DNA of 64,000 bases from Pseudoduganella umbonata (GCF_014192225.1 NZ_JACHXS010000003.1:62001-126000); one strand, 5' to 3'. Positions 44,771 through 53,630 are shown, counted from the stretch's first letter. Made by a program: numbers and translations. Notes: a model not told the origin generated them from the sequence alone.

Positions 44771-45173
44771 CAATGTTCCCCTGGTGGATTGTCAGAGAAA
44801 ACATTTTACTTTTTGCTATCGTCGAAAAATCTAACGAATTGTCACTTTATCTATTTGCTGCATTGGCGAGGAGCCCGACAGACTGCAACCTTGATCGTCA
44901 TTCCGCGCAGAGCACGCGCCGTTGGTCCGCCCAACGCCTGCCGCATGTCATTGAGACGACATCGCAGGCGCGACGACACGTGCGAGCGGGAATGTGGCTA
45001 CATCAGCCGAAAGGAAAGTTCTGCTGGCGGCGGGCCGGCCCCGATTCTGTTCGCGCGGTTCTGCCAGCAGGCGGCACACTTGTCCGCCCGGCAGCGACGG
45101 CAAGATGCGAACCCGGGGCACCCCTGGGTTCGCCGTTGACGGTAGGCGCGCGCCACCGGCCCGCGCGTTCTAC
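44771..45173. other. 403-nt intergenic region with a GC hairpin
   Basis: The left part (to about 44870) is AT-rich and should carry the promoter of the lyase gene. The right part is ordinary high-GC sequence. At 45107-45133 GCGAACCC and GGGTTCGC form a perfect 8-bp stem (longer with GC extension), 41 nt past the permease stop on the leftward strand. No T-run follows, so it is at best a weak terminator. I see no credible gene. Confidence 0.5.
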
Positions 45174-46685
45174 TCAGGCGTGGGACAGGTGCCCCTCTTC
45201 CTGCCCTTCAGCTTCCTTGCTGCCCGACCCGTTGAAGAACACGTTCAGCACCACGGCCGCCACAGCGGTCAGCAGGATGCCCGATTCCAGCAGCGGATGC
45301 AGGCTGTGCGCCATCTGCTGCGCCCAGTGCGGCGCCACCAGCGGAATCAGGCCGAAGCCGATCGACAGTGCCACGATGTACAGGTTGAAGCGGTTGGTGC
45401 GGAAGTCGACACGGTTCAGGATGCGGATGCCCGCCGCCGCCACCATGCCGAACATCACGAGGCCGGCGCCGCCCAGCACGAACTGGGGAATCGCCTCGAC
45501 CAGCGCGGCCAGTTTCGGCAGCATGCCCAGCACGATCATGATCACGCCGCCGGCCACGCAGACCCAGCGGCTCTTCACGCCCGTCACCGCGACCAGTCCC
45601 ACGTTCTGCGAGAAGCTGGTGTGCGGGAACGTGTTGAAGACGCCGCCGATCAGCGTGCCCAGGCCGTCGGTGCGCAGGCCGGCGGCCAGTTTCTGCTGGT
45701 CGACCTTGGTGCCCGTCATTTCGGACAGCGCCAGGAACATGCCGGCCGATTCGATCATCACCACGATCATCACCACCGTCAGCGTGAGGATCATCACGAT
45801 GTCGAAGGTGGGCGTGCCGAACGCGAACGGCGTGACGAGCTCGAACCACTTGGCGCCGGCAACTTTAGCGAAGTTCATCTTGCCCATCGAGTACGCCACC
45901 GCGCAGCCGGCCACGATGCCGAGCAGCACCGAGATATTGCACAGGAAGCCCTTGGCGTAGCGGACCGTGAAGATAATGAACAGCAGCACGAAGGTGGCGA
46001 TCGCCAGGTTGTCCAGCGCGCCGTAGTTCGGGTTGGCCAGGGTCGGGATCGGGCCCGGCAGCTTGCTCGCCAGCGGGGCGGCCGAGGCGGCCGCGTCGGC
46101 CTTCAGCTGGTCGACCATCGTCACCAGCGTGGGCACGTCCACCGCGCGGGCGGCGGAATCGGGACCGCCCATCGCCCAGCCCACCCCCACGCGCATCAGC
46201 GTGATGCCGATGACCAGGATGATGGTGCCGGTGACGACGGGCGGGAAGAAGCGCAGCATCCGGCTCATCGCCGGCGCCAGCAGCAGGGCCAGCGCGCCGG
46301 CACCGATGCCGGCACCGAAGATGGCGCGGGCGCCGTCGACGCCCGGCACCCCGTTGGCGATCGCCACCATCGGCCCGACGGCGGCGAACGTCACCCCCAT
46401 CATCACCGGCAGCCGGATGCCGAAGTACTTCGTCATGCCGAGCGACTGGATCAGCGTGACCAGGCCGCAGCAGAACAGGTCCGCCGAGATCAGCATCGTC
46501 ACCTGCTCGGGCGACAGCTGCAGTGCCCTGCCGACGATCAGCGGCACGGCGATGGCGCCGGCATACATCACGAGAACGTGCTGCAGGCCGAGGGCGCCGA
46601 GGCGCCCCAGGGGCAAACGCTCGTCGACGGGGTCGACGGGCTCCAAGGCCGGGCTGGAGGCCCGGTCCGACTTCTGTTGCTTCAT
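45174..46685 (-). CDS. NCS2 family purine permease (urate/xanthine:H+ symporter)
   Basis: A 503-residue, 14-helix nucleobase symporter. LGLQHVLVMYAGAIAVPLIVG (helix 1), RLPVMMGVTFAAVGPM and VVTGTIILVIGITLMRVG are NCS2 features, as is the QNVGLVAVTGVKSRWVC segment of helix 10 with the conserved Gln/Asn. ALSEMTGTKVDQQKLAAGLRTDGLGTLIGG fits urate/xanthine permeases (UacT/PbuX group). It starts at 46685 behind CAGGAGACAAG. It lies downstream of puuD on the same strand, separated by 228 nt of repeats. It most likely imports urate or xanthine for the degradation genes. Confidence 0.9.
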   Translation of the reverse strand: MKQQKSDRASSPALEPVDPVDERLPLGRLGALGLQHVLVMYAGAIAVPLIVGRALQLSPEQVTMLISADLFCCGLVTLIQSLGMTKYFGIRLPVMMGVTFAAVGPMVAIANGVPGVDGARAIFGAGIGAGALALLLAPAMSRMLRFFPPVVTGTIILVIGITLMRVGVGWAMGGPDSAARAVDVPTLVTMVDQLKADAAASAAPLASKLPGPIPTLANPNYGALDNLAIATFVLLFIIFTVRYAKGFLCNISVLLGIVAGCAVAYSMGKMNFAKVAGAKWFELVTPFAFGTPTFDIVMILTLTVVMIVVMIESAGMFLALSEMTGTKVDQQKLAAGLRTDGLGTLIGGVFNTFPHTSFSQNVGLVAVTGVKSRWVCVAGGVIMIVLGMLPKLAALVEAIPQFVLGGAGLVMFGMVAAAGIRILNRVDFRTNRFNLYIVALSIGFGLIPLVAPHWAQQMAHSLHPLLESGILLTAVAAVVLNVFFNGSGSKEAEGQEEGHLSHA

Positions 46686-46762
46686 GCTTGTCTCCTGGTT
46701 GTTATAGTAAACTTCAGAATGCATGTTGCTGCCGATGGGCCGGACCCGGCACCTTGCTGCTT

Positions 46763-46862
46763 CGGGCTGCTTATTGTTGAGCTGCTTATTGTTGAGCTGC
46801 TTATTGTTGAGCTGCCTATTTTCGGGCTGCTTATTTTCGGGCTGCTTATTTTCGGGCTGCTG
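46763..46862. repeat. 15-bp tandem repeats and a palindrome in the permease leader
   Basis: About seven 15-bp units fall in two flavours: GAGCTGCTTATTGTT (three) and CGGGCTGCTTATTTT (three or more). They form a perfect-period block in the 228-nt gap between puuD and the permease gene. Immediately after it lies the 16-bp perfect palindrome GATCGTCATGACGATC (46873-46888), partly repeated to 46900. Confidence 0.85.
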
Positions 46863-46913
46863 ATCCCATCACGATCGTCATGACGATCATCATGACGATC
46901 GTTGCCCCGTGGG

Positions 46914-48152
46914 TCATTCGACCTTGGCGCCGTCCTCGTACCACTTCTTCAGCAGGTCGCGCTCGCCCGGGGTCATGCTCGTCGCGTTATTCAGCGGCAT
47001 CAGCTTCATGACCACAGCCTGCTGGTACAGGGCCTGCGCATGGCGCTGGATCTCGCCGGTGGAATCGAGGCGGATACCCTTGCTCTGCATCGTCGCCGAG
47101 TGGCACATCACGCAGCGCTGGTCGACCACGGCCTTGACCTTGGCGAACGGGTTTTGCGCGACCGCGGCCGTGGCATCGCCGGCGGCAGCCGGGGCTGCGG
47201 CTTCGACCGGCGCTTCGGCCTGCGGAGCCGGCACCAGCCAGACGATCAGCGCGACCATCACGGCGGTACCGCCGAACGCGTGTTCCCAGGGAACCCGCTT
47301 GCCGTGCACCAGCGCCTTGTGGCGGGCCACGAAGCTGTGGCGGATCAGCGCGCCCGTCATCATCATCAGCACCAGCACGATCCAGTTGTGTTCACCGGAG
47401 TACAGGAAGCCGTAGTGGTTCGACAGCATCGCGAACAGCACCGGCAGCGTGAAGTAGGTGTTGTGCACCGAACGCTGCTTGGCGCGCCAGCCGTAGATCG
47501 GGTCGACCGGCTCGCCCGCCTTCAGCTGCTTGACGACCTTGCGCTGGCCGGGAATGATCCAGAAGAACACGTTGGCGCTCATCGCCGTGGCCATCATCGC
47601 GCCGACCAGCAGGAACGCGGCACGGCCGGCGAACAGCTGGCAGGCCAGCCACGAGGCGAACACCACGAAGCCGAACACGATCAGGCCCACCTTCAGGTCG
47701 CCGTTCTTGGTGCGGCCCAGGGAACGGCAGATGGTGTCGTAGATCAGCCAGAACACGACCAGGAAGGCCAGCGCGCCGATGACGGCCGCCTGCGCAGGCC
47801 AGTCGTGCACGGCCTTGTCGACCATGAACGTGCCGGCATTGAACAGGTACAGCACCGTAAACAGTCCGAAGCCGGACAGCCAGGTGGCGTAGCTCTCCCA
47901 GTAGAACCAGTGCAGGTTGTCCGGCATGGTTTTGGGAGCCACCAGGTACTTCTGCGGATGGTAGAAACCACCGCCGTGGACGGCCCACAATTCGCCGTCG
48001 ACGCCCTTGGCGACGAGATCCGGCGCGGTGGGCTTCTCGAGACTGTTGTCGAGGAAAACAAAGTAGAACGATGCGCCGATCCAGGCGATCGCGGTAATGA
48101 CGTGGGTCCAGCGCAGCAGCAGGTTGACCCAGTCCATCAAGTACATATCCAT
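46914..48152 (-). CDS. puuD: Urate hydroxylase PuuD (membrane-bound, cytochrome-c-fused)
   Basis: A 412-residue inner-membrane protein with about eight helices (WVNLLLRWTHVITAIAWIGASFYFVFLD at the start) and the conserved loop LWAVHGGGFYHPQKYLVAP. After a Pro/Ala linker it ends in a cytochrome c domain with haem motif C-V-M-C-H (347-351) and a candidate axial Met in LMPLNNATSMT. PuuD is the cofactor-distinct bacterial uricase that oxidises urate to 5-hydroxyisourate and passes electrons to the respiratory chain. UraH, UraD and PuuE nearby complete the route to allantoin and allantoate. Length and fusion are normal for the family. Confidence 0.93.
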   Translation of the reverse strand: MDMYLMDWVNLLLRWTHVITAIAWIGASFYFVFLDNSLEKPTAPDLVAKGVDGELWAVHGGGFYHPQKYLVAPKTMPDNLHWFYWESYATWLSGFGLFTVLYLFNAGTFMVDKAVHDWPAQAAVIGALAFLVVFWLIYDTICRSLGRTKNGDLKVGLIVFGFVVFASWLACQLFAGRAAFLLVGAMMATAMSANVFFWIIPGQRKVVKQLKAGEPVDPIYGWRAKQRSVHNTYFTLPVLFAMLSNHYGFLYSGEHNWIVLVLMMMTGALIRHSFVARHKALVHGKRVPWEHAFGGTAVMVALIVWLVPAPQAEAPVEAAAPAAAGDATAAVAQNPFAKVKAVVDQRCVMCHSATMQSKGIRLDSTGEIQRHAQALYQQAVVMKLMPLNNATSMTPGERDLLKKWYEDGAKVE

Positions 48153-48350
48153 AGAGCCTCAAACAAGCAGAGAAGCACGGTGTGAAAACCGTACTGTCCC
48201 CTCACCACAGCGGGCTCTGTGTGGGGCAAATCATCGCAACCATCGGCAGCCCCTGGGGGCGATACCGGTGTGCTCCGCGGCGACACTAGTAACTGTATAC
48301 GATCCAGTCTTCGCTGGATATACGTTAGCTAACTTATTGGCTGATGTGGT

Positions 48351-48707
48351 TCAGGAACCACGGTAGGTCGAATACGACCACGGGCTGACCAGCAGCGGCA
48401 CGTGGTAGTGGCCGGCCGCGTCGGCGATGCCGAAGTCGAGCGGCACCTCGTCGAGGAAGGCAGGTTCCGGCAGGCGCACGTCGCGTGCGCGGAAGTATTC
48501 CGCCACGGCGAACACCAGGCGGTAGCGGCCGACGGCCATGCTGGTGCTGTCGAGCAGCGGGCCGCCATCGTTGCGGCCGTCGGCGTTCAGCGTCAGGCTC
48601 TTGATCGTGGTGACGGTGTCGCCATCGATGCGCTGCAGCTGCACGCGCATGCCGGCCGCGGGGCAGCCGTTCATCGTGTCCAGTACGTGGGTACTCAAAT
48701 GTCCCAT
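48351..48707 (-). CDS. uraH: 5-hydroxyisourate hydrolase
   Basis: A 118-residue transthyretin-like enzyme that opens the ring of 5-hydroxyisourate made by PuuD. The diagnostic ends are both present: HLSTHVLDTMNGCPA (His 7) and the C-terminal tetrapeptide YRGS, with YHVPLLVSPWSYSTYRGS before the stop. The start at 48707 is chosen behind AAAGGAGCCCC and gives the normal length. It lies 198 nt upstream of puuD on the same strand and is divergent from the GntR gene; the spacer contains the palindrome AGTGTATACACT. The stop codon sits in a small hairpin (GTGGTTC-AG-GAACCAC). Confidence 0.94.
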   Translation of the reverse strand: MGHLSTHVLDTMNGCPAAGMRVQLQRIDGDTVTTIKSLTLNADGRNDGGPLLDSTSMAVGRYRLVFAVAEYFRARDVRLPEPAFLDEVPLDFGIADAAGHYHVPLLVSPWSYSTYRGS

Positions 48708-48833
48708 GGGGCTCCTTTTTCTCGGTATGGGCCGGCGGGATTGCCGGCGGTTCTCATGACAATTCGTGCACAAGCCTTGCACAACCATCAATGTACAGGA
48801 TTGCATACACTTTTTGCTTTTCTTTTTTTGAAA

Positions 48834-48845
48834 AGTGTATACACT
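48834..48845. promoter_or_regulatory. Probable GntR operator AGTGTATACACT
   Basis: A perfect 12-bp palindrome in the uraH-gntR divergent spacer. A second partial copy, GCATACACT, lies at 48803-48811, and a related CTGTATACG at 48293-48301 upstream of puuD. FCD-type GntR proteins bind short palindromes with a T-G/T-x-A core, and the regulator gene starts 50 nt away. Confidence 0.65.
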
Positions 48846-48894
48846 CTGATTCCGATGTCAACCTGTTTATGTTCCGATCCTTGTCCTGATCTTC

Positions 48895-49620
48895 ATGACT
48901 CGAACCCGCACCCAACTGAAAATCGTCGCGACCGACCTGGCACCGGATGCCCATGCGCCGGCCGCCGGCGCCACCCAGCGCATCGTCGACTCGATCACCG
49001 CCGCGATCGCCGAGCGCCGGCTGATGCCGGGCACCAAACTGTCCGAGCAAAAGATCGGCGACCTGTTCGAGGTGTCGCGCACCGTCGTGCGCCAGGCCCT
49101 CAACCAGCTGAGCCGTGACCGGCTGGTGGTGCTGGAACCGGCGCGCGGCGCGTTCGTCGCCACGCCCACCGCCGAGGAAGCGCGCGACGTCTTTGAAATG
49201 CGCGCCATCCTCGAGACGGCCGTCACGAAGCGGCTGTGCGCCACTATCACGGACGAGCAGATCCGCCAGTTGCGCGAGCACCTGGCGCTGGAAGGCGCGG
49301 CCGTCAACGATGCCGCGGTGCCGGGGCGCACGCGCCTGCTGGCGGACTTCCACCTCGTGCTGGCGCGCATGCTGGGCAACGAGGTGCTGACGCAGATGCT
49401 GAGCGAACTGCTGACCCGTTCGTCGCTGATCGCGCTGATGCACCAGTCGTCGCATTCGGCCGGCGAATCGCACAGCGAGCACGTGGCGATCGTCGACGCG
49501 TTCGAACGGCGCGACGTGAAGGCGGCGGTGCGCCTGGTGAGCAAGCACCTCGTCAACGTGCAACACAACCTGAACCTGGATCCGCAGCAGGTGGATCTGG
49601 CCGAAATCCTCAACCGATAG
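48895..49620 (+). CDS. GntR/FadR (FCD) family regulator of purine degradation
   Basis: A 241-residue regulator. The N-terminal winged helix (about 25-90) contains RIVDSITAAIAERRLMPGTKLSEQKIGDLFEVSRTVVRQALNQLSRDRLV, and the helical FCD effector domain (about 100-230) carries the metal-coordinating pattern DFHLVLARMLGN...H...SEHVAIVDAFERRD. It heads the rightward purine operon, 13 nt before puuE, and diverges from uraH. It is therefore the natural candidate to control both arms through the palindrome at 48834-48845. The ligand may be urate, allantoin or another ureide (inference). Confidence 0.9.
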   Translation: MTRTRTQLKIVATDLAPDAHAPAAGATQRIVDSITAAIAERRLMPGTKLSEQKIGDLFEVSRTVVRQALNQLSRDRLVVLEPARGAFVATPTAEEARDVFEMRAILETAVTKRLCATITDEQIRQLREHLALEGAAVNDAAVPGRTRLLADFHLVLARMLGNEVLTQMLSELLTRSSLIALMHQSSHSAGESHSEHVAIVDAFERRDVKAAVRLVSKHLVNVQHNLNLDPQQVDLAEILNR

Positions 49621-49633
49621 AAGAAAAGCAACC

Positions 49634-50578
49634 ATGAATCCACTCTATCCACGCGACCTGAAGGGATATGGCCGCGACCGGCCGCAGGCCAACTGGCCGG
49701 GCGGCGCGCGCGTTGCCGTGCAGTTCGTGCTGAACTACGAAGAAGGCGGCGAGAACTCGGTGCTGCACGGCGATGCCGGCAGCGAGCAGTTCCTGTCCGA
49801 GATGTTCAACCCGGCCGCCTTTCCCGCCCGCCACCTGTCGATGGAAGGCATCTACGAATACGGCTCGCGCGCCGGCGTGTGGCGCATCCTGCGCGAATTC
49901 GAAAGACGCGGACTGCCGCTGACGATCTTCGGCGTGGGCATGGCGCTGGAGCGCTGCCCGGAAGTGACGGCGGCCTTCGTGGAACTGGGCCATGAAATCG
50001 CCTGCCACGGCTGGCGCTGGATCAGCTACCAGAACGTCGACGAAGCCACCGAGCGCGAACACATGGCGCTGGGCATGCAGGCCATCGAGAAGCTGACGGG
50101 CGCACGCCCGCTGGGCTGGTACACGGGCCGCGACAGCCCGAACACGCGCCGCCTGGTGGCCGACTACGGCGGCTTCGACTACGACAGCGATTACTACGGC
50201 GACGACCTGCCGTTCTGGCTGAACGTGCGCAAGACCGACGGCACGCGGGCGCCGCAGCTGGTGGTGCCGTACACGCTGGACTGCAACGACATGCGCTTCG
50301 CCCTGCCCCAGGGTTTCTCGCACGGCGACCCGTTCTTCCAGTACCTGAAGGACACGTTCGACGTGCACTACGAAGAGGGAGCTGAAACCCCGACCATGAT
50401 GAGCATCGGCATGCACTGCCGCCTGCTGGGCCGCCCCGGCCGCATGCGTTCGCTGCAGCGCTTCCTCGACTATATCGGCCAGCATGACCACGTGTGGGTC
50501 GCCCGCCGCATCGATATCGCGCGCCACTGGAAAGAGGCGCATCCATTCAACACCGACACGGCTTTCACGTGGGACTAA
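49634..50578 (+). CDS. puuE: Allantoinase PuuE (polysaccharide-deacetylase fold)
   Basis: A 314-residue cytoplasmic hydrolase that opens allantoin to allantoate. It belongs to the NodB/polysaccharide deacetylase-like family rather than the metal amidohydrolase AllB. Diagnostic sequences are YPRDLKGYGRDRP at residue 5, VQFVLNYEEGGENSVLHGD, FEFERRGLPLTIFGVG-like GLPLTIFGVGMALERCP, HEIACHGWRW and YTGRDSPNTRRLV. The length is normal. It sits between the GntR gene (13 nt) and the UraD-amidohydrolase fusion (1 nt), so it is part of one coupled operon. Confidence 0.94.
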   Translation: MNPLYPRDLKGYGRDRPQANWPGGARVAVQFVLNYEEGGENSVLHGDAGSEQFLSEMFNPAAFPARHLSMEGIYEYGSRAGVWRILREFERRGLPLTIFGVGMALERCPEVTAAFVELGHEIACHGWRWISYQNVDEATEREHMALGMQAIEKLTGARPLGWYTGRDSPNTRRLVADYGGFDYDSDYYGDDLPFWLNVRKTDGTRAPQLVVPYTLDCNDMRFALPQGFSHGDPFFQYLKDTFDVHYEEGAETPTMMSIGMHCRLLGRPGRMRSLQRFLDYIGQHDHVWVARRIDIARHWKEAHPFNTDTAFTWD

Positions 50579-50579
50579 T

Positions 50580-52367
50580 ATGCAGACTCCAATGCTGACC
50601 CTGGAACAATTGAACAATGCCACGCAGGCCGAATTCACGGCCCTGCTCGACGGCGTGTATGAACATTCGCCGTGGATCGCTGAGCAGACCTGGCACGCCC
50701 GCCCGTTCGCCAGCCTGGCGAACCTGAAGCGCGCGCTGATCGAAACGCTGCGCACGTCGCCGCCGGAAGCCCGCCTCGCATTGATCAAGGCCCACCCGGA
50801 GCTGGCCGGCAAGGCGATGGTCACGAAATCGCTGACCGCGGAATCGACCAACGAGCAAAGCAAGGCCGGCCTGACGGACTGCACGCCGGAAGAGTTCCAG
50901 CGCATCCAGCAGCTGAATGCCGACTACAACGCGAAATTCGGCTTCCCGTTCATCCTGGCCGTGCGCGGCCCGCGCGGCCTGGGCATGAACCGTCACGAGA
51001 TCATCGCCACGTTCGCGCGCCGCCTGAACAACTCGCCGGACTTCGAGTTCGCCGAGTCGCTGCGCAACATCCACCGCATCGCCGAGATCCGCCTGAACGA
51101 CAAGTTCGCCACCGAGCCGGCCCTCGGCAACCTGGTGTGGGACTGGCACGAGGAACTGGCAAAGCACACCGAACCGGGCTACGCCGAACGCAACGAGCTG
51201 TGCGTCACCTACCTGACCGACGCGCACCGCGCCGCCGCCCGCGAGCTGGCGAACCGGATGCGCGAGGAATGCGGCTTCGACGACGTGACGATCGACGCGG
51301 TCGGCAACGTGGTCGGCATCTACCATGGCAAGGACCCGCAATCGAAACGCCTGCTGACCGGCTCGCACTACGACACGGTACGCAACGGCGGCAAGTACGA
51401 CGGCCGCCTGGGTATCCTGGTGCCGATGGCCTGCGTGCGCGAACTGCACCGCGCCGGCCGCCGCCTGCCCTACGGCATCGAGGTGGTCGGCTTCGCCGAG
51501 GAGGAAGGCCAGCGCTACAAGGCCACCTTCCTCGGTTCGGGCGCGCTGACCGGACAGTTCGACAAGACCTGGCTCGACCAGCTCGATGCGGACGGCGTGC
51601 CGATGCGCGCCGCGATGGCCCATGCTGACCTCGACATTTCCGCCATCGATGCGCTGAAACGTGACCCGTCGCGCTACCTCGGCTTCATCGAGACGCATAT
51701 CGAGCAGGGGCCGGTGCTGAACGACCTCGACCTGCCGCTGGGCATCGTCACGTCGATCAACGGCAGCGTACGCTACGTGGGCCAGATCACCGGCATGGCC
51801 AGCCACGCCGGCACCACGCCGATGACGATGCGCCGCGACGCGGCCGCGGCAGCCGCCGAACTGGTGCTGTACGCGGAAAAGCGCGGCGGCTCGGTGCAGG
51901 ACCTGGTGGCCACCGTCGGCATGCTGGAAGTGCCGAACGGTTCGATCAACGTGGTACCGGGCCGCTGCCGCTTCAGCCTCGACGTGCGCGCCACGACGAA
52001 CGAGGTGCGCGATGCCGCCGCCGCGGACATCCGCAATGAACTGGCGGCGATCTGCGAACGCCGCGGCCTGCAGTACACGCTGGAAGAAACCATGCAGGCC
52101 GACGCCGCGCCGTGCGCGCCGGAATGGCGGCTGCGCTGGGAAAGCGCCGTCGAGGCACTGGGCCTGCCGGTGTTCCGCCTGCCCAGCGGCGCCGGCCACG
52201 ACGCGATGATGCTGCACCGCGTGATGCCCCAGGCAATGCTGTTCCTGCGCGGCCTGAACGCCGGCATCAGCCACAACCCGCTCGAATCCATCACCAACGA
52301 CGATACGGAACTGTGCGTGCGCGCATTCCAGAACGTTCTCAATCAACTTGCCACGGACCTGACATGA
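50580..52367 (+). CDS. uraD: Bifunctional OHCU decarboxylase - allantoate amidohydrolase fusion
   Basis: A 595-residue fusion. Residues 1-172 are UraD (OHCU decarboxylase, giving S-allantoin): LIKAHPELAGKA with catalytic His 72, STNEQSKAGL, and the conserved FGFPFILAVRG. Residues about 178-595 are an M20 allantoate amidohydrolase (AllC/HpxK-like): GSHYDTVRNGGKYDGRLGI with metal ligands His 263, Asp 265 and Asp 274, FAEEEGQRY (Glu 307-309), FIETHIEQGP and SHAGTTPMTMRRD. The enzyme thus covers the step before and the step after the PuuE reaction. The stop overlaps the next ATG (ATGA). There is no frameshift between the domains. Confidence 0.92.
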   Translation: MQTPMLTLEQLNNATQAEFTALLDGVYEHSPWIAEQTWHARPFASLANLKRALIETLRTSPPEARLALIKAHPELAGKAMVTKSLTAESTNEQSKAGLTDCTPEEFQRIQQLNADYNAKFGFPFILAVRGPRGLGMNRHEIIATFARRLNNSPDFEFAESLRNIHRIAEIRLNDKFATEPALGNLVWDWHEELAKHTEPGYAERNELCVTYLTDAHRAAARELANRMREECGFDDVTIDAVGNVVGIYHGKDPQSKRLLTGSHYDTVRNGGKYDGRLGILVPMACVRELHRAGRRLPYGIEVVGFAEEEGQRYKATFLGSGALTGQFDKTWLDQLDADGVPMRAAMAHADLDISAIDALKRDPSRYLGFIETHIEQGPVLNDLDLPLGIVTSINGSVRYVGQITGMASHAGTTPMTMRRDAAAAAAELVLYAEKRGGSVQDLVATVGMLEVPNGSINVVPGRCRFSLDVRATTNEVRDAAAADIRNELAAICERRGLQYTLEETMQADAAPCAPEWRLRWESAVEALGLPVFRLPSGAGHDAMMLHRVMPQAMLFLRGLNAGISHNPLESITNDDTELCVRAFQNVLNQLATDLT

Positions 52368-53608
52368 CCACCAACATGAACACTTCTGCCCCTTACGAAT
52401 CCCTCGACGCCTGGATCGACGCGCATTTCGACGAGGAGGTTCGCTTCCTGCAGGAGCTGGTCCGCGTGCCGACCGATACGCCGCCGGGCAACAACGCGCC
52501 GCACGCCGAGCGCACCGCCGAACTGCTGAAGGAATTCGGCTTCGACGCCGAGCTGCATGCGGTGCCGGAAGAGCGCACCCGCGCCGCGGGCCTGGAAACC
52601 ATCACCAACCTGGTGGTGCGCCGCAAATATGGTGAAGGCCGCACCGTGGGCCTGAACGCCCATGGCGACGTGGTACCGCCGGGCGAAGGCTGGTCGCAGG
52701 ACCCGTACGGCGGCAATGTCGTCGACGGCAAGCTGTATGGCCGCGCCGCGGCCGTGTCGAAGTGCGACTTCGCCACGTTCACGTTCGCCACCCGCGCGCT
52801 GGAAGCGCTGGGCAAGCCCTTGAAAGGCGGCGTGGAACTGTACTTCACGTATGACGAGGAATTCGGCGGCGAACTGGGCCCGGGCTTCCTGCTCGAGAAC
52901 AAGCTGGTGAAACCGGACATGCTGATCGCCGCCGGCTTCAGCTACCAGGTGGTGACGGCCCACAACGGCTGCCTGCAGATGGAAGTCACGGTGCACGGCA
53001 AGTCGGGCCACGCGGCCGTGCCGGAAACGGGCGTCGACGCGCTGCAGGCGGCGACGAAGGTGCTGACGGCGCTGTACGACCAGAACCGCCAGTACAAGGA
53101 AGTGCGCAGTAACGTCAAGGGCATCAACCACCCGTACGTGAACATCGGCCTGATCGAAGGCGGCACCAACACCAACGTGGTGCCGGGCAAGGTCGTCATG
53201 AAAGTCGACCGCCGCATGATCCCGGAAGAAAATCCGGCCGAGGTGGAAGCGAAGCTGCACCGCGTGATGAAGGATGCCGTGGCCGACTGCCAGGGCGTGA
53301 CGATCGAGATCCGCCGCATGCTGCTGGCCAACGCGCTGCAGCCGCTGCCGGGCAACGCGCCGCTGGTCGATGCGCTGTCGCGCCACGCCACCGCCGTGTT
53401 CGACGAAGAGATCGGTGCCGCGGGTACGCCGCTGTACACGGACGCCCGCCTGTTCGGCGAAGCCGGTGTGCCGGCCGTGCTGTACGGCGCCGGCCCGCGC
53501 ACGGTTTCGGAAAGCAATGCCAAGCGCGGCGACGAGCACATCTCGCTGGAAGACCTGCGGCGCGCGACCAAGGTCGTGGCGCGCTCGCTGTTCGATCTGC
53601 TGGATTAA
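52364..53608 (+). CDS. M20 family metallohydrolase of the purine operon, role unassigned
   Basis: A 414-residue ArgE/DapE/CPG2-like hydrolase. It has metal-binding HGD (LNAHGDVVPPG: His 100, Asp 102), catalytic/metal Glu pair in YFTYDEEFGGE (Glu 165-166) and a lid domain with VTVHGKSGHAAVPETGVDA. In most M20 enzymes the motif GRGxxDMKG supplies the bridging Asp; here it reads GRAAAVSKCDF, with Val 131 in the Asp position, unless Asp 135 substitutes. It is translated with a 4-nt overlap from the UraD fusion and ends the operon before a terminator. A ureido- or carbamoyl-compound made from allantoate is a plausible substrate (inference). Confidence 0.85.
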   Translation: MTTNMNTSAPYESLDAWIDAHFDEEVRFLQELVRVPTDTPPGNNAPHAERTAELLKEFGFDAELHAVPEERTRAAGLETITNLVVRRKYGEGRTVGLNAHGDVVPPGEGWSQDPYGGNVVDGKLYGRAAAVSKCDFATFTFATRALEALGKPLKGGVELYFTYDEEFGGELGPGFLLENKLVKPDMLIAAGFSYQVVTAHNGCLQMEVTVHGKSGHAAVPETGVDALQAATKVLTALYDQNRQYKEVRSNVKGINHPYVNIGLIEGGTNTNVVPGKVVMKVDRRMIPEENPAEVEAKLHRVMKDAVADCQGVTIEIRRMLLANALQPLPGNAPLVDALSRHATAVFDEEIGAAGTPLYTDARLFGEAGVPAVLYGAGPRTVSESNAKRGDEHISLEDLRRATKVVARSLFDLLD

Positions 53609-53630
53609 GCCTGCTTTGGCAGGATGATGA

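Noticed and set aside
45107..45133. Terminator for the purine permease
   Set aside because: The stem is strong but no T-run follows in either direction; recorded only as a hairpin.
44789..45139. A 116-codon plus-strand frame between the lyase and permease genes
   Set aside because: No ribosome site, an abrupt change in composition midway, Arg-rich tail and no recognisable motif; it overlaps the lyase promoter region.
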